42,356 nucleotides of DNA, taken from contig CYKH01000021.1 in NCBI GenBank assembly GCA_001460835.1, positions 1-42,356 on the forward strand, read 5' to 3'. The position numbers were made by a program, and so were the translations under genes. The notes beneath the pieces were generated by a model that had not been told where the DNA came from, made no database searches, and saw only the letters and a program-made list of their open reading frames with translations. Origin of the DNA: Bodo saltans (Eukaryota; Euglenozoa; Kinetoplastea; Eubodonida; Bodonidae). Below are positions 41,820-42,356 of the stretch, piece by piece. Position 1 is the first letter of the stretch. Every line of letters starts with the position of its first letter.

Positions 41820-42356
41820 TTGAAGTCCGTCGTGTCGTCGCTGGCCACACTGCCGCGGTTGTCCACCATTCACCGCACCACGAGTGTAGTGGGTGGTGCT
41901 GCGCCTTTGAGGGAAAAGAAGGTGCCAGAAGCTTCCGTTTCGGCGCCATCGTCGGCCAACTCCTCCATTGTCGCTGCCGACGATGAAGTGAAGCCGAAAC
42001 CGGCTAAGCTGCACAGTCACAGCGTCTTGTTAATGTTGCTGCTGTGCAGACATCTAGTCCTGCGTTGACGTCCGTCGCCTTCACAACTCGGGTAGTTGCG
42101 GCGTGCGGTTGTTGAAGCGTGCACGAGCTCTATTCAAGCCGCATCTCGAAGTGCCGCCAAGGTTGCTGCAGAAGCCGTGTCAATTCTTCGTGAGCACGTT
42201 GACCATGAACAGTTTATTGCAGTGGATGCCGCATGCCAAGCTGGCACGGAACGTCGACCACTGCTCGTTGCACTCGTGGAAACTACAGCGGAGCTGTACC
42301 GTAACCTTCGTGAAGAAATGCAGCAGCAAAACGCTATTCTGCGACGAGCAGAGAAC
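41820..42356 (+). pseudogene. Continuation of the giant gene beyond its stop, interrupted
   Basis: The frame of the giant gene stays open after TAG 41817 for 82 codons, to TGA 42066-42068, with similar composition (Ala/Ser/Val-rich). At about 42008-42065 better coding character moves to the frame starting at 42011 (RLVNVAAVQTSSPALTSVAF). At about 42096-42112 it returns to the original frame, which then runs open for 87 codons to the window end. That last part (TERRPLLVALVETTAEL) resembles the SRS...AI part of the repeats of the giant protein. Three in-frame stops (41817, 42066, 42093) break it. Explanations: sequencing or assembly errors, a decaying 3' end, or a remnant of an adjacent paralogue. 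No restored version is proposed here. Confidence 0.65.

Noticed and set aside
41817-42356. Reassigned stop codons (as in some other trypanosomatids) to explain the interrupted 3' end
   Set aside because: All other genes in the window end at ordinary TAA, TAG or TGA near their family's expected length, and the region also needs frame changes, which reassignment does not explain.

Overview
The window looks like nuclear DNA from a kinetoplastid flagellate, most likely a free-living bodonid such as Bodo saltans. Every credible gene lies on the + strand, is intronless and follows the previous one head-to-tail. Most are separated by a few hundred bases holding a pyrimidine tract followed by AG, as expected for a polycistronic unit processed by spliced-leader trans-splicing. 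Proteins carry many Gln, Ala, Ser and Asn homopolymers. Family content (kinetoplastid-type eIF4G, a TDR1-like double glutaredoxin/GST, COG and AP-3 subunits) fits this. The organism is inferred from these features, not from a database match. No bacterial operon signals, tRNA, rRNA, CRISPR array or transposon were seen.

Layout. 1-436 is the 3' part of a glutathione-transferase-like gene whose close paralogue lies at 22503-23249. 916-1633 is a 359-bp tandem duplication of the 5' end of an eIF4G-like gene, giving a truncated copy (1005-1313) ahead of the intact gene (1364-3133). Then follow a probable mitochondrial protein (3335-4306), Golgi tethering subunit COG2 (4443-7397), a mitochondrial RbfA-like ribosome factor (7536-8609), a large protein with a divergent protein-kinase-like C-terminus (8853-11858), a small RLY-repeat protein (12049-12651), a tandem pair of paralogous multi-pass membrane proteins (12968-13768, 14006-14830), an APE2-like AP endonuclease (14969-17359) and an XK-related-like membrane protein (17515-20178).

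20486-22457 holds a very GC-rich TDR1-like gene and the first codons of a second copy, which is cut by a 300-base run of N. After the gap come a GST with an N-terminal acylation motif, an AP-3 beta adaptin (23565-26144) and a small nuclear-looking protein that joins a DNA polymerase beta-like lyase/HhH domain to a SAP/PADR1 zinc domain (26535-27317).

The last third is one giant gene (27819-41819, 4666 codons). It encodes an N-terminal PH-like domain, long coiled coils and at least seven copies of a degenerate repeat I do not recognise. Coding character continues past its stop to the window end, interrupted by in-frame stops and apparent frameshifts, so the annotated stop may not be the true end.

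The genes do not form one pathway. Loose themes are thiol/GST metabolism (two GSTs, TDR1), membrane traffic (COG2, AP-3 beta), DNA repair (APE2-like, PADR1 protein) and mitochondrial translation. The items most worth following are the giant repeat protein and its broken 3' end, the HhH-PADR1 protein, the partial eIF4G duplication, the gapped TDR1 array, and a 13-base stretch at the window start that is the unreversed complement of what its paralogue predicts.
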